Source of the DNA: Prochlorococcus sp. AG-363-O15
GTDB taxonomy: Bacteria; Cyanobacteriota; Cyanobacteriia; PCC-6307; Cyanobiaceae
DNA: 64,000 bases
NCBI GenBank assembly: GCA_003278255.1
Contig: QCFZ01000001.1
Location: forward strand, 1 to 64,000
Reading direction: 5' to 3'
Shown: piece by piece, positions 48,421-57,698 of the stretch
Numbering within the stretch: the first letter of the stretch is position 1
Layout of the letters: every line of letters begins with the position of its first letter
Notes under the pieces: generated by a model
The model's database searches: none
Seen by the model: the letters and a program-made list of their open reading frames with translations, nothing else
Told to the model about the DNA's origin: nothing
Made by a program: the position numbers and the translations under genes

Positions 48421-48440
48421 TTAATCAAAAAAGTAATAGC

Positions 48441-49688
48441 TTAAATTGAAATCTTTCTAAAAGTCTTTTTCCCTAACTGGATAACTCTTCCTATAAGCTG
48501 TTGACTATCAACAAACTCTTCATTGGGATCAGTAATCTTTTTCCCATCTATTCTCACTCCACCTCCTTTAATTTGACGTCTAGCTTCACTACTACTTAGA
48601 CTTAAGCCTAATGCATTAATTAAGTAAAATGCTTTAGCCGGGAAATTAACAGAAGAAATTGATATTTCTGGAATATCTTCAAGATTATCACGTTTACCTA
48701 AAATCAACTTTTCTGAATCAGATTGAGCCGATTTAGCTGCTTCTAAACCATAAAAACTTGATGTAACCATAAGAGCCATAGTTTTTTGCCGTTCTCGAGG
48801 ATTCTCAGGTAATGCGTTCATATCAACATCAGTAAGTAAAGTCAAATAACTAATAACAGCTTCATCAGGAACTTTCTCCAATTTCGAATACATTGAAAGA
48901 GGGTCTTCTCTCAAACCTACAGCATTTCCAAGACTTTTACTCATCTTCTGAATACCATCAAGGCCAGTTAAAATAGGCAGCAAAAGTCCAAATTGAGGGC
49001 TCTGATTAAAATAACGCTGAATATCTCTGCCTATTGCAACATTAAACTTTTGATCAGTACCTCCAAGCTCTATATCAGCTTTAACAGCAACAGAATCATA
49101 CCCCTGAAGAAGAGGGTAAAGAAACTCATGAATTGAAATGGGTGTTCCTGATTGATACCTATTACCAAAATCTTCTTTAGCTAGCATTTGATTAACAGTT
49201 GCATTACCTAGAAGATCAATAACTTGAGTCAAGTCCAGATTAGAAAGCCATTCACTATTACGCTTGATTTCTAAACGACCTGGAGTCTCAAAGTCCAATA
49301 AGGATTCTTTTGAAGGTTTACCAATACCTAATTGTTCAAGATAAGTAATTGCATTTTCTTCTACTTCATCTTTACTTAGTTGAATTCTTGTTGAGCTTTT
49401 ACCAGTGGGATCTCCTATTCGAGCCGTAAAGTCTCCAATAATTAATACTGCAATATGTCCAGCATCTTGAAAGGCTCTTAACTTCCTGAACAAAATACTA
49501 TGTCCCAAATGTATATCACTTCCAGTCGGATCAATTCCAAGTTTTATTCGGAGCGGCTTGTTTTGCTTAATAGATTCCTCAAGCCGAAACATTAAATTTT
49601 GATTTAGGTCGTCCCCTTTTGAATATGGGAAAAGGTCTGCCATTCCCCTCTCTAGCCATGATGGAAGTGGGGTTGACATCTCTTGCAT
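48441..49688 (-). CDS. tyrS: tyrosyl-tRNA synthetase
   Basis: Class I synthetase of 415 aa charging tRNA-Tyr. The signatures are [20 protein letters not shown] (HIGH-like) and [14 protein letters not shown] (KMSKS). The C-terminal ~70 residues form an S4 RNA-binding domain ([21 protein letters not shown]). The size suggests the TyrS type with the S4 domain. It is upstream of pyrF; DUF1825 lies 44 bp further upstream. Confidence 0.96.
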   Translation of the reverse strand: MQEMSTPLPSWLERGMADLFPYSKGDDLNQNLMFRLEESIKQNKPLRIKLGIDPTGSDIHLGHSILFRKLRAFQDAGHIAVLIIGDFTARIGDPTGKSSTRIQLSKDEVEENAITYLEQLGIGKPSKESLLDFETPGRLEIKRNSEWLSNLDLTQVIDLLGNATVNQMLAKEDFGNRYQSGTPISIHEFLYPLLQGYDSVAVKADIELGGTDQKFNVAIGRDIQRYFNQSPQFGLLLPILTGLDGIQKMSKSLGNAVGLREDPLSMYSKLEKVPDEAVISYLTLLTDVDMNALPENPRERQKTMALMVTSSFYGLEAAKSAQSDSEKLILGKRDNLEDIPEISISSVNFPAKAFYLINALGLSLSSSEARRQIKGGGVRIDGKKITDPNEEFVDSQQLIGRVIQLGKKTFRKISI

Positions 49689-49732
49689 AGCAATCTTTTT
49701 ATATAATAAACATTAATTGATAAATACTTAAG

Positions 49733-50059
49733 TCATTCAGAAGACTGTTCTAACTGCACTTTCATCCTCGTCAAGGTCATATTCATCTGGTCAAACATCT
49801 GGTCAGGAGTAATTCCAAATTGACCTAGTTGAGTTTTTAATTGCTCAACTGTCATTTTGGCTTGAAAGTCTTCAGAAAGTTCAAACCTCTTCATAAAAAC
49901 TTTATAACGTTCCATAAGGGCCTCCATGGTGTCGATAAACATTTTCTTACCTTCTCGATCAAACTTCCCATAATCAGAACCAAGCTGCATTAGCTCTTGA
50001 TAATCAGTAAAAAGCCTTTTAGCTTCTTCTTGAACAATCTCGGATTCGAAAAAAGCCAT
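49733..50059 (-). CDS. DUF1825 protein
   Basis: A 108-aa, mostly helical, acidic protein of a cyanobacterial family of unknown function. Conserved text includes MAFFESEIVQEEAKRLFTDYQELMQLGSDYGKFDREGKK. It has no membrane segment. It is the first gene of a probable operon with tyrS and pyrF. Confidence 0.85.
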   Translation of the reverse strand: MAFFESEIVQEEAKRLFTDYQELMQLGSDYGKFDREGKKMFIDTMEALMERYKVFMKRFELSEDFQAKMTVEQLKTQLGQFGITPDQMFDQMNMTLTRMKVQLEQSSE

Positions 50060-50525
50060 ATTTTTATGCTCCTACCACTTTGAAATGGAACAAGGTGTAT
50101 TCCCTGAAGTCTCCTTTAAAAAAATGCTCATTGGGCTTACTGTAGTTAAATCCCCAGAATCATTGGATTTTAGGGGAGGGGGGCAATGACTTATTCATAT
50201 TCTCCCTAAAAACACGTCATTTTGCAGGTAGTGAAAACCAATCGCAATTTCAAACCGAGATACTGAACTGGCTAGTAAAAATTTCCAAATCAGATCTATT
50301 CATAAATGAACAAGGCATAGTCTCTGTATTTACAAGGGATATTTGATTCGATCCACCTATTGGACAAGCTCGTCTTTTGAAGTTCTCCCACATGCAAGGG
50401 TTAAAAATCAAAATTAATTTCGGAAGAATATTCATTTGTAATATTTCCAAATCAGCGCTCTCCTTACGAAGAGTTTCGCAAAGGAGTATTAACCGTTAAC
50501 GTCTTATTCAGTTAGCTTTTTAAGA
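50060..50525 (+). other. 466-bp gap with possible coding remnant
   Basis: No confident gene is present. One plus-strand frame is open from 50146 to 50343, is interrupted by TGA at 50344, then is open again to a TAA at 50497. Its translation (for example QTEILNWLVKISKSDLFINE) has no start codon upstream and no recognised family. A 13-nt direct repeat (ATTTCCAAATCAG) occurs at about 50281 and 50443. A GC-rich bulged hairpin (CCCC/GGGG) sits at 50151-50177. The promoters of DUF1825 and the HhH gene should also lie here. Confidence 0.45.
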
Positions 50526-51155
50526 ATGTCCCGTCGCCATTGGTTGGATCCACTGGCTCGGCAAGTGCTCAAGGCAACTGGTCATTTACCTAATTCAAGA
50601 AAAACGAGAACATCCAATAGCAAAGAAATTGAACGAGCCCTTAAAGCCCTAAAAAGCACGCAAAGGAAATTAGAGAAAAGTCCTTCTTTTTTTGTCGATG
50701 TAAATCGAGCTAAAAGATCTGATTGGCAAAAACTTAAAGGCTGTACAGAAGCAATGATTGATCTATTGCTAAGACTTCAAAATGGAGGCGTCCAATTAAG
50801 TTGTTCTGAAGATCTGTGTTTGCTTCTAGAGCTACCAGATCAGCTAGTCGAACAATGGAACCCTCACTTAGTATTCCGTTGGTATGGAGATTCTCCGCCT
50901 TTACCTGATTTTTCACAAATAGACTTAAATAATGCGGATTTAGAATGCATTAAAAAAAATCTAAATTGGTCAAATCAACTCATCAATAAACTCTTAAAAG
51001 AAAGACAAAGAAAACCTTTTGAACACTTAGCAGATCTACAGGAAAGAATGTGCTTAGCTCCTTCAAAAATAGAAGAGTTAATTGGGAATGTGCGCTTTGG
51101 GTCAAGACACTTTAGTCCCACTCTTCCACCAGACTGTAAAAATGGAAGACCTTAG
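50526..51155 (+). CDS. helix-hairpin-helix (ComEA-like) protein
   Basis: A 209-aa protein. The C-terminal half (PDFSQIDLNNADLECIKKNLN, then KPFEHLADLQERMCLAPSKIEEL) matches the HhH DNA-binding repeat of ComEA. Unlike true ComEA it lacks a membrane anchor and a signal peptide, so it is probably cytoplasmic. The N-terminal half is basic and unrecognised. The start is ATG at 50526. It overlaps the GIY-YIG gene by 14 bp, and the pairing suggests a joint DNA-related role. Confidence 0.75.
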   Translation: MSRRHWLDPLARQVLKATGHLPNSRKTRTSNSKEIERALKALKSTQRKLEKSPSFFVDVNRAKRSDWQKLKGCTEAMIDLLLRLQNGGVQLSCSEDLCLLLELPDQLVEQWNPHLVFRWYGDSPPLPDFSQIDLNNADLECIKKNLNWSNQLINKLLKERQRKPFEHLADLQERMCLAPSKIEELIGNVRFGSRHFSPTLPPDCKNGRP

Positions 51156-51741
51156 TAGACAAGGTAGATTATTCCATAATGAATCAATATCTTGTGATAT
51201 CGATTACAACAATCGATCATTCGAAATTAGTAATGAGTCCCTTTTAAATTGGCAAAAGCGAATCCACACTCATCAGTCACAGCTATTTAGAAAAAATGGC
51301 ACGATTCTTCAACAAGGTTCTCTATTTACTAAGTTAGATACTGATGTAATTGATCTTTTCGATCCACTAAAGTTGACACCTTTGCCAATTAACTTTTGGA
51401 GATTGCCACACTCCCCTCATCAAGGACCTGCAATTTACATAGTTATGGACCACCTCAAGGAAATTGATTCTCACTTAATTCTTTATCTAGGTGAAACGAT
51501 TGCCGCAGAAAAACGTTGGAAAGGTGCGCATGATTGCAAAGCTTACCTTTCTGCTTACTGTGAAGCTCTTCGCATAGCAGGTATAAGTAGTCGACTGAGC
51601 ATTCGTTTTTGGACTGATGCTCCTATCAATACAAAAAAAAGAAGGCAACTCGAGCAAAAGCTGATACAACTTTGGCTTCCACCATTCAACAAAGAGACAA
51701 GAGCACGTTGGAATACGCCCTTCACTGCCGATATCAATTGA
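51142..51741 (+). CDS. GIY-YIG nuclease family protein
   Basis: About 199 aa from ATG at 51142. The middle (GPAIYIVMDHLKEIDSHLILYLGETIAAEKRWKG) has the two-strand GIY and YIG-type signature and its conserved arginine. A later histidine/aspartate pair (HDCKAYLSAY) fits this cyanobacterial branch. A conserved glutamate (QLEQKLIQLWLPPFN) is the probable metal ligand. It overlaps the HhH gene by 14 bp, so translation is coupled. Confidence 0.8.
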   Translation: MEDLSRQGRLFHNESISCDIDYNNRSFEISNESLLNWQKRIHTHQSQLFRKNGTILQQGSLFTKLDTDVIDLFDPLKLTPLPINFWRLPHSPHQGPAIYIVMDHLKEIDSHLILYLGETIAAEKRWKGAHDCKAYLSAYCEALRIAGISSRLSIRFWTDAPINTKKRRQLEQKLIQLWLPPFNKETRARWNTPFTADIN

Positions 51742-51783
51742 ATCCCACCGTTAAAATTATTAATCACAACCCACTAGGAGCCA

Positions 51784-53265
51784 ATGCAAATCGTCCTCAA
51801 TCTTGCAAACGTGCAGGACTGGTCAGGAGCTGTACTGGTTGTGGGCCTTCTAGAAGATGACCTCAAAGAACAACTAAGCAATCTAGAAAAACTATTTGAA
51901 GGCCTTCTACTCAAAAATTTGGATCATCAAGATTTCTCTGCAAAATCAGGAGAAATGGCGTGCTTTCAAATATTAAAAGAAAGCTCCCAAAAAATTGTTC
52001 TCGTCGGCATGGGAACATCCAACAAACTTTCTCTTAATGAATTAAGAAAGGCTGTTGCAATAGGAGCGCGAGCATGCATTGGAACATCTGGTTCCCTAGG
52101 AATGCTTTTCCCATGGGACAAATTCGATTTGGAACTAGCTACCAGAGCAACTTGTGAAGCGGCACGTCTCTCTCTATTTCAAGATCTTAGATTTAAATCC
52201 AATAAAAAAGAGTCTCCTAAAAGGCCTGAAAAACTAGAATTAATTGGTCTAGAAAAAGCATCAGAATCTTGCCTAAAAGAAATAAATGCAACTTGTGCTG
52301 GAGTAGAACTTGCTAGAGAACTAGTAGGAGCACCTCCAAACAAACTAACCCCTTCTTCTCTAGCTCAAACAGCATTAGAGATAGCAAATCAATATTCTCT
52401 TCAATGCAAAATTCTAAGTCAAAAAGAATGCGAAAAGCTAAATATGGGAGCATATCTAGCTGTAGCAAAAGGATCAGATCTTAAACCAAACTTTATCCAT
52501 CTAATTTATAAATCCAAAGAACCTATAAAACATCGTTTAGTTCTTATTGGCAAAGGACTTACCTTTGACTCAGGTGGATACAACCTAAAAGTTGGTGCAT
52601 CCCAGATTGACATGATGAAATTCGACATGGGAGGCAGTGCCGCAGTTTTAGGTGCGGCAAGAACAATTGGAGAGCTTTGTCCAATAGAAGTTGAAGTACA
52701 TTTTCTTATCGCAGCATGTGAAAATATGATCAATGGTTCTGCAATACATCCAGGAGATATAGTCAACGCATCAAATGGTACTTCTATAGAAATCAACAAC
52801 ACAGATGCAGAAGGAAGACTCACTTTGGCAGATGCTCTTGTATATGCCTGCAAACTAGAACCCGATGAAATAGTTGATCTTGCTACTTTGACGGGGGCTT
52901 GTGTAATTGCATTAGGTGATCAAATTGCGGGTCTTTGGACAGATAACGATGAATTAGCAAATAATCTTTTAGATGCAGCTAATGAAGCCGGGGAAGGACT
53001 GTGGCGAATGCCAATGCACAACTCATATAAAGAAGGCCTTAAATCAACTTTCGCCGACATAAAAAACACAGGTCCTAGAGCAGGAGGTTCAATTACAGCA
53101 GCACTTTTCCTTAAAGAATTTGTACAAGCTTCCATCCCATGGGCACATATAGATATTGCTGGCACTGTTTGGGCTGAGAAGGATAGAGGTTTAGATCCTG
53201 CTGGAGCAACCGGCTACGGTGTAAGGACACTAATCAATTGGGTTATCAACAGGAAAAACAAATAA
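51784..53265 (+). CDS. pepA: leucyl aminopeptidase (cytosol aminopeptidase)
   Basis: M17-family metallo-aminopeptidase of 493 aa. It carries the catalytic lysine region IGKGLTFDSGGYNLK and the zinc-binding block NTDAEGRLTLADALVYA, with GGSAAVLGAA between. It is active as a hexamer and can also bind DNA in some bacteria. It starts at ATG 51784, 42 bp after the GIY-YIG gene, and may be read from the same transcript. Confidence 0.96.
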   Translation: MQIVLNLANVQDWSGAVLVVGLLEDDLKEQLSNLEKLFEGLLLKNLDHQDFSAKSGEMACFQILKESSQKIVLVGMGTSNKLSLNELRKAVAIGARACIGTSGSLGMLFPWDKFDLELATRATCEAARLSLFQDLRFKSNKKESPKRPEKLELIGLEKASESCLKEINATCAGVELARELVGAPPNKLTPSSLAQTALEIANQYSLQCKILSQKECEKLNMGAYLAVAKGSDLKPNFIHLIYKSKEPIKHRLVLIGKGLTFDSGGYNLKVGASQIDMMKFDMGGSAAVLGAARTIGELCPIEVEVHFLIAACENMINGSAIHPGDIVNASNGTSIEINNTDAEGRLTLADALVYACKLEPDEIVDLATLTGACVIALGDQIAGLWTDNDELANNLLDAANEAGEGLWRMPMHNSYKEGLKSTFADIKNTGPRAGGSITAALFLKEFVQASIPWAHIDIAGTVWAEKDRGLDPAGATGYGVRTLINWVINRKNK

Positions 53266-53367
53266 ACAAACCCAATAAAAAATATTTATAAAATCATACT
53301 TTTCTTCAAAAGATATTCTTATAAGAATCTTACTTAATCAATACTATCGAAACTTAAAATCAATCTA

Positions 53368-53661
53368 TCAAGAAACTGCTGCAGTAAAAGTTTTATCTCT
53401 TTCTTGAATTCTCTCGACCAAAGAACGCTTTCTTGGACTTTCTAACGCATAAATCTGCCATCTTGCCCTATCCGAAGAAGAAGACAGGACCCTCTCTAAA
53501 TCATCAGAAGCCTCTTTAGGACTTGGATAAGGACCAATATGCCTAGTAACCAGTCCATCCTTAACAGTCAGCAGATACATACATTCCCTTCCATATTCAC
53601 TTGGAGATGGTACTAACTTTTTCCCAAAGAGGGGATGGGTGAAAACCCACATTTTTTTCAA
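53368..53661 (-). CDS. conserved hypothetical protein
   Basis: A 97-aa soluble protein with a structured N-terminal half (THPLFGKKLVPSPSEYGREC, then YLLTVKDGLVTRHIGPYPS). A basic C-terminus (LESPRKRSLVERIQERDKTF) follows. No membrane segment or known motif is seen. It stands alone between pepA and msrA on the minus strand. I cannot name a family. Confidence 0.6.
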   Translation of the reverse strand: MKKMWVFTHPLFGKKLVPSPSEYGRECMYLLTVKDGLVTRHIGPYPSPKEASDDLERVLSSSSDRARWQIYALESPRKRSLVERIQERDKTFTAAVS

Positions 53662-53726
53662 AACTGTATCAGCTTGAACGTCTTTTATTTTTTACTTAGA
53701 TTTAACTTTTTCTTTATATTCATACT

Positions 53727-54353
53727 TTACTCCCATTTATTTGAAGATCTTGCGTTTGCCCCCCAAACCTGATCCAATCGAGCATCTCTGCGACAGCTAT
53801 ATCGATAAAAATTGTATTTAAAGTTGTTCCTTTCAGCAAAGTTTTGATGATAGTTCTCGGCTCTCCAAAATTTCATTGCTGTTTTAATTTCAACCTTCAT
53901 AGAAGACAAAGATTCCATCAATTCAGTTGAAGCCTTCTGAGCACTTTCAATAGCATCCATTTCCTGAGATTCATCTTTGAAAAAAATTACTGGGCGATAT
54001 GAGTCCCCTCGATCACAAAATTGTCCATTATCATCAAATGGATCAATATTTCTCCAATAACTTCTCAATAAGGTTGCATAATTAATCCTACCAGAGTTAT
54101 AAACAACTTTTACAGCTTCTTGATGGCCCAAATGATCTTGATAAGTAGGTTTTTCCAAGGTTCCACCCGTATAACCACTCTCTACTGAAATAATCCCAGG
54201 TAATTCTTCTAAATCATGTTCTAAACACCAAAAACACCCACCAGCGAAAAAAGCTTCTTCTTGGCTAGCATTAACTACTGATGGAGAAATAAGGAAAGCC
54301 ATCAATAACATTAACAGAAAGCTTTTTTTGAAATACATGTTAAACCGTTTCAT
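53727..54353 (-). CDS. msrA: peptide methionine-S-sulfoxide reductase, exported
   Basis: Reduces S-methionine sulfoxide in proteins. The 208 aa open with a signal peptide ([20 protein letters not shown]), so it acts in the periplasm or lumen. The active site is [18 protein letters not shown] with the catalytic cysteine, then SVESGYTGG and [13 protein letters not shown]. The C-terminal resolving region is shortened, with Cys in [12 protein letters not shown]. Its ATG overlaps the lpxB stop by 4 bp. Confidence 0.95.
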   Translation of the reverse strand: MKRFNMYFKKSFLLMLLMAFLISPSVVNASQEEAFFAGGCFWCLEHDLEELPGIISVESGYTGGTLEKPTYQDHLGHQEAVKVVYNSGRINYATLLRSYWRNIDPFDDNGQFCDRGDSYRPVIFFKDESQEMDAIESAQKASTELMESLSSMKVEIKTAMKFWRAENYHQNFAERNNFKYNFYRYSCRRDARLDQVWGANARSSNKWE

Positions 54354-55528
54354 ATTAAAATCAAATCTAGAATTTCCTTAGCGGCTCTATCTGTTACTCC
54401 AGGAGAGCCAAGCGTCTTTCTAAGTCTGTCATAACCCTCAAGCATTTGAGACCTAATTTTATTATCCTCAAGCAAAGGCACGGCTATTTCGAAAAGTCTT
54501 TTAGGGCAAAACTCTTCTTGAATTAATTCGGGCACTAATCTTTCTTTTAGCAAAAGGTTTACTGGTGAGATGTGGTCAACACTAAAATTTAGGACTTTTC
54601 TAGCCAAAAAAGCAGTTATCCTGCTAACTCTATAACCTACAATTTGAGGGACACCATGGAGTGCTAATTCCATATTTATAGTTCCTGACTTGCCTAATGC
54701 AAGATCTGCAGCAGCAAAAAGAATGGGTTTAATACTATCAACCTTTTTTGCAGGAATAACCTTACCTTTTACTCCTTCAGTCTCTATTATATCTTGCAAA
54801 ATTCCTTCAAAACTCTCTAACCCTGCAGGGACAAAAACACTGAGGAGAGGATCATACTGTTGAAGTAATGCTGCTGCTCTCGCAAGGGTCGGCATAAGAT
54901 AACGAATTTCTTGGCTCCTAGAAGCGGGAAGCAATAATAAAACCCTTTTATCAATTTCTAGGCCTAGCGAATGAAAAGCTTCTTGACGATCAGGTAAATC
55001 TTTTAATGTATCAAGCATTGGATGTCCCACCCAACTAACCTTGCCTCCTAGTTGCTTATAGAAATCAGCTTCTGCCTTGAAAATTGCAAGAATTCTATCT
55101 GAAAAGCTTATTAAATCAGTAGAACCTCCATCACCTATTCGCCAGGCCCATTCCTGGGGCGCAATGTAATAAGTAATTGGCACTTCTGGTTGTAATAACC
55201 GCAACTTATTCCCTAATCGAATATTGGGACCCATGTAATCAATTAAAACAACTGCATCAGGAGGATTTTTTTTAAGCAAACCATCAACCTTTGATTGAAT
55301 CCTTAACGTCGGCAAAATAAAAGGTATTGCCTCCCAAAGGCCAATTGCTCCCATATGTGAAGTGTCTGCAATCAAATGAGCTCCAGCAGCTTTCATTCGA
55401 GGACCGCCAAGAGCTATTACTTCAAGAGAAATTGATCTATTAAAAGCTTCTCTATACAAAGCTTTTACTAGAAGACTTCCCTGCAAATCTCCTGAGACTT
55501 CACCAGTACTAATTAATATTCGGGGCAT
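54350..55528 (-). CDS. lpxB: lipid-A-disaccharide synthase
   Basis: Glycosyltransferase that joins UDP-diacylglucosamine and lipid X in lipid A synthesis. About 392 aa from ATG at 55528 ([20 protein letters not shown]); the track start is 23 codons upstream, inside lpxA. Family markers are [27 protein letters not shown] and [26 protein letters not shown]. Coupled to msrA and 7 bp from lpxA. Confidence 0.94.
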   Translation of the reverse strand: MPRILISTGEVSGDLQGSLLVKALYREAFNRSISLEVIALGGPRMKAAGAHLIADTSHMGAIGLWEAIPFILPTLRIQSKVDGLLKKNPPDAVVLIDYMGPNIRLGNKLRLLQPEVPITYYIAPQEWAWRIGDGGSTDLISFSDRILAIFKAEADFYKQLGGKVSWVGHPMLDTLKDLPDRQEAFHSLGLEIDKRVLLLLPASRSQEIRYLMPTLARAAALLQQYDPLLSVFVPAGLESFEGILQDIIETEGVKGKVIPAKKVDSIKPILFAAADLALGKSGTINMELALHGVPQIVGYRVSRITAFLARKVLNFSVDHISPVNLLLKERLVPELIQEEFCPKRLFEIAVPLLEDNKIRSQMLEGYDRLRKTLGSPGVTDRAAKEILDLILI

Positions 55529-55535
55529 AAGAGAT

Positions 55536-56378
55536 TTATGCTTGAACAGGCATTGGCCCTCTTCGATCTTTTTGTATAGATCCTTCCATAAAATCACAGA
55601 GATGTTCTGCCGCTGGCATCAATGATTTCTGTCGTGCCAATTCAAGGCCCTTTTGAATTACATGTTCTGAACGAAAAAGCAAATTCCAGATTTCCTGTAA
55701 TTGCCTAAGTTCTATTCCATCTTGATTCTCAACACGACTTCGCTTCAGCCCAACTCTATTTAAACCACGAAGTCTTCCAGGATGACCTTCTACTAGGCAA
55801 TAAGGTGGAACATCTCTATCAACTCTTGTCATACCACCAACCATTGCCAAGCGACCAATATGTACAAATTGGTGTATACCTAGACAGCCTCCTATTACTG
55901 CTCGATCTTCAATCACAACATGACCAGCTACTTGTATAGAATTAGACATCACTATTCCACTTCCAAGTTCACAATTATGTCCTAAATGGCAATATGCCAT
56001 TAGCAAATTCTTATTTCCAATCTTAGTTTCTTCTCCTTCATTTGTAGCCTTATTTATAGTTACGAATTCCCTAATAGTATTCTCATTGCCAATAACAACT
56101 TTAGTAGGTGCTCCTTGATATTTAAGATCCTGCGGCTCTAAACCTAAACAAGCTCCAGGGAAGACTTTGTTCTTTTCGCCAATAATTAAATTTCCATCAA
56201 GAACAGCATGAGGTCCTATCCATGACTGAGAACCAATTCTTACTTCAGGGCCAATAACTGCCCCAGGTCCAACAATTACCCCATAATCAAGTTCAGCTCT
56301 TGGATCAACAACGGCAGAAGAATGAATTTGAGTAGATTTTTGTGCTGTGATCACTGAGGGATTGCAAAGCTCTTTCAT
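55536..56378 (-). CDS. lpxA: UDP-N-acetylglucosamine O-acyltransferase
   Basis: First committed-pathway acyltransferase of lipid A synthesis, 280 aa. The left-handed beta-helix hexapeptide repeats run from residue 15 to about 190. [21 protein letters not shown] contains the catalytic histidine region, and [18 protein letters not shown] follows. A helical C-terminal domain holds [10 protein letters not shown]. Second gene of the lpxC-fabZ-lpxA-lpxB series, 5 bp from fabZ. Confidence 0.95.
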   Translation of the reverse strand: MKELCNPSVITAQKSTQIHSSAVVDPRAELDYGVIVGPGAVIGPEVRIGSQSWIGPHAVLDGNLIIGEKNKVFPGACLGLEPQDLKYQGAPTKVVIGNENTIREFVTINKATNEGEETKIGNKNLLMAYCHLGHNCELGSGIVMSNSIQVAGHVVIEDRAVIGGCLGIHQFVHIGRLAMVGGMTRVDRDVPPYCLVEGHPGRLRGLNRVGLKRSRVENQDGIELRQLQEIWNLLFRSEHVIQKGLELARQKSLMPAAEHLCDFMEGSIQKDRRGPMPVQA

Positions 56379-56383
56379 GGTCC

Positions 56384-56839
56384 TCAGTCCACCAAAGAAA
56401 ACATCAAGTCACCAGAGCAAACAACTTGTTTATCAACTGTTGCTTCTGCCCTAACTTTCCCAAATCGTTTTCTCTTCAAACTAACGAGCTCACAACTAAT
56501 AACCAATTGATCTCCAGGGACGACAGGCCTTCTAAAACGAACTCCATCTATCCCTGCAAATACAAACAATCCTTTAGGCAAATCTGGCATCTGAGTCACA
56601 ATCAACCCCCCAACCTGAGCCATTGCCTCAACGATCAAAACCCCTGGCATTAAAGGCCTGTCAGGGAAATGGCCTTGAAATTGAGGTTCATTTAGCGTGA
56701 CATTCTTTATTGCTACTGCCCTTTCACCAGGCTCATGTTCAATAACACGATCTACCAAAGCGAAAGGATATCTATGAGGCAAAAGCCCCATAATTTCCTC
56801 ACTTCTAAGAACAACAGGAGTTGGAGTGGAATTAGTCAA
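56384..56839 (-). CDS. fabZ: 3-hydroxyacyl-ACP dehydratase FabZ
   Basis: Removes water from 3-hydroxyacyl-ACP in fatty-acid elongation. The 151 aa show the hot-dog fold active site [20 protein letters not shown] (catalytic His) and [21 protein letters not shown] (catalytic Glu). Its place between lpxC and lpxA is the usual arrangement, as the two pathways share hydroxyacyl-ACP substrate. Confidence 0.96.
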   Translation of the reverse strand: MTNSTPTPVVLRSEEIMGLLPHRYPFALVDRVIEHEPGERAVAIKNVTLNEPQFQGHFPDRPLMPGVLIVEAMAQVGGLIVTQMPDLPKGLFVFAGIDGVRFRRPVVPGDQLVISCELVSLKRKRFGKVRAEATVDKQVVCSGDLMFSLVD

Positions 56840-56846
56840 AGGAGAG

Positions 56847-57698
56847 TTAAGAATTCTTGGAAAGGGTTTGAAGAGCAGTCGCTAAATCTGCATGAAGTCC
56901 ATGGGAACCCTTGTAGACCAGCACCTGAGCATTAGGGAATCCAACAAGAGCCAAATCACCGATTAAGTCCAATAGCTTATGGCGGACTGGTTCATCATCA
57001 AATCTGAGAGGAGGGTTAACCCAGCCATCACCATCACAAACCAAAGCATTATCTAAGCCCCCGCCTTTTATGAGTCCTTGATTCCTTAACTTTTCTACTT
57101 GATCAAGGAAACCAAATGTCCTTGCTGATGCAATCTCTTTAACAAAAGTTTCGGGAGTGAGCTCAATTGTCAAAGCCTGAAAACCAATAGCTTTATGTGG
57201 GAAATCAATTAACCCAACCAAACTAAATTTCTCTGAAGGTGTTGCTGTAATAACACTGTCACCCCTATAAAAAATTAATGGCTTTTTTATGGCCAAAGGA
57301 AATCGACCAGATCCTGAAACATTGATCAACCCAACCTCTTGAATCGCCTCAACCCAGGCCAAAGCAGAGCCATCTAACAAAGGAATTTCCTGGCCAGATA
57401 CCTTTATATGTACATGAGTCAAACCGCATCCTGCCAAAGCCGCCAGCAGATGCTCAACAGTTGAGAGTCGAAAATCTCCTAAATCTAAAGTTGTACAAAG
57501 CTGACTATCACGCACCTGATCTGCTTGAAGCTTTATCGGCGCATCAAAACTATTTACCCAAGAAACATGAAACCCAATTTCATCGCTAGGTAAAAGATGC
57601 ACTTCTACCTGATTTCCACTATGCAGACCAATACCTTTCCTTGATACTTCCCCTCCAAGAGTCCAGAACTCTCCATAGTTTTTTGGCAAAAAAGTCAC
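56847..57698 (-). CDS. lpxC: UDP-3-O-acyl-N-acetylglucosamine deacetylase
   Basis: Zinc deacetylase for the committed step of lipid A synthesis, 283 aa. Zinc-site motifs are [14 protein letters not shown] and [17 protein letters not shown]. The substrate-pocket ends are [15 protein letters not shown] and [11 protein letters not shown]. The start GKGIGLHSG is standard. It begins immediately at the bamA stop (1-bp overlap), so it is expressed with the outer-membrane assembly gene. Confidence 0.95.
   Translation of the reverse strand: MTFLPKNYGEFWTLGGEVSRKGIGLHSGNQVEVHLLPSDEIGFHVSWVNSFDAPIKLQADQVRDSQLCTTLDLGDFRLSTVEHLLAALAGCGLTHVHIKVSGQEIPLLDGSALAWVEAIQEVGLINVSGSGRFPLAIKKPLIFYRGDSVITATPSEKFSLVGLIDFPHKAIGFQALTIELTPETFVKEIASARTFGFLDQVEKLRNQGLIKGGGLDNALVCDGDGWVNPPLRFDDEPVRHKLLDLIGDLALVGFPNAQVLVYKGSHGLHADLATALQTLSKNS

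Noticed and set aside
50250-50450. 66-aa minus-strand ORF in the 50-kb gap
   Set aside because: No family and no supporting context. The opposite strand has the longer protein-like frame, and neither is convincing as a live gene.
53315-53328. 14-bp perfect palindrome ATTCTTATAAGAAT after pepA
   Set aside because: It has no loop and is in very AT-rich sequence, where such palindromes arise by chance. No T-tract that would mark a terminator.
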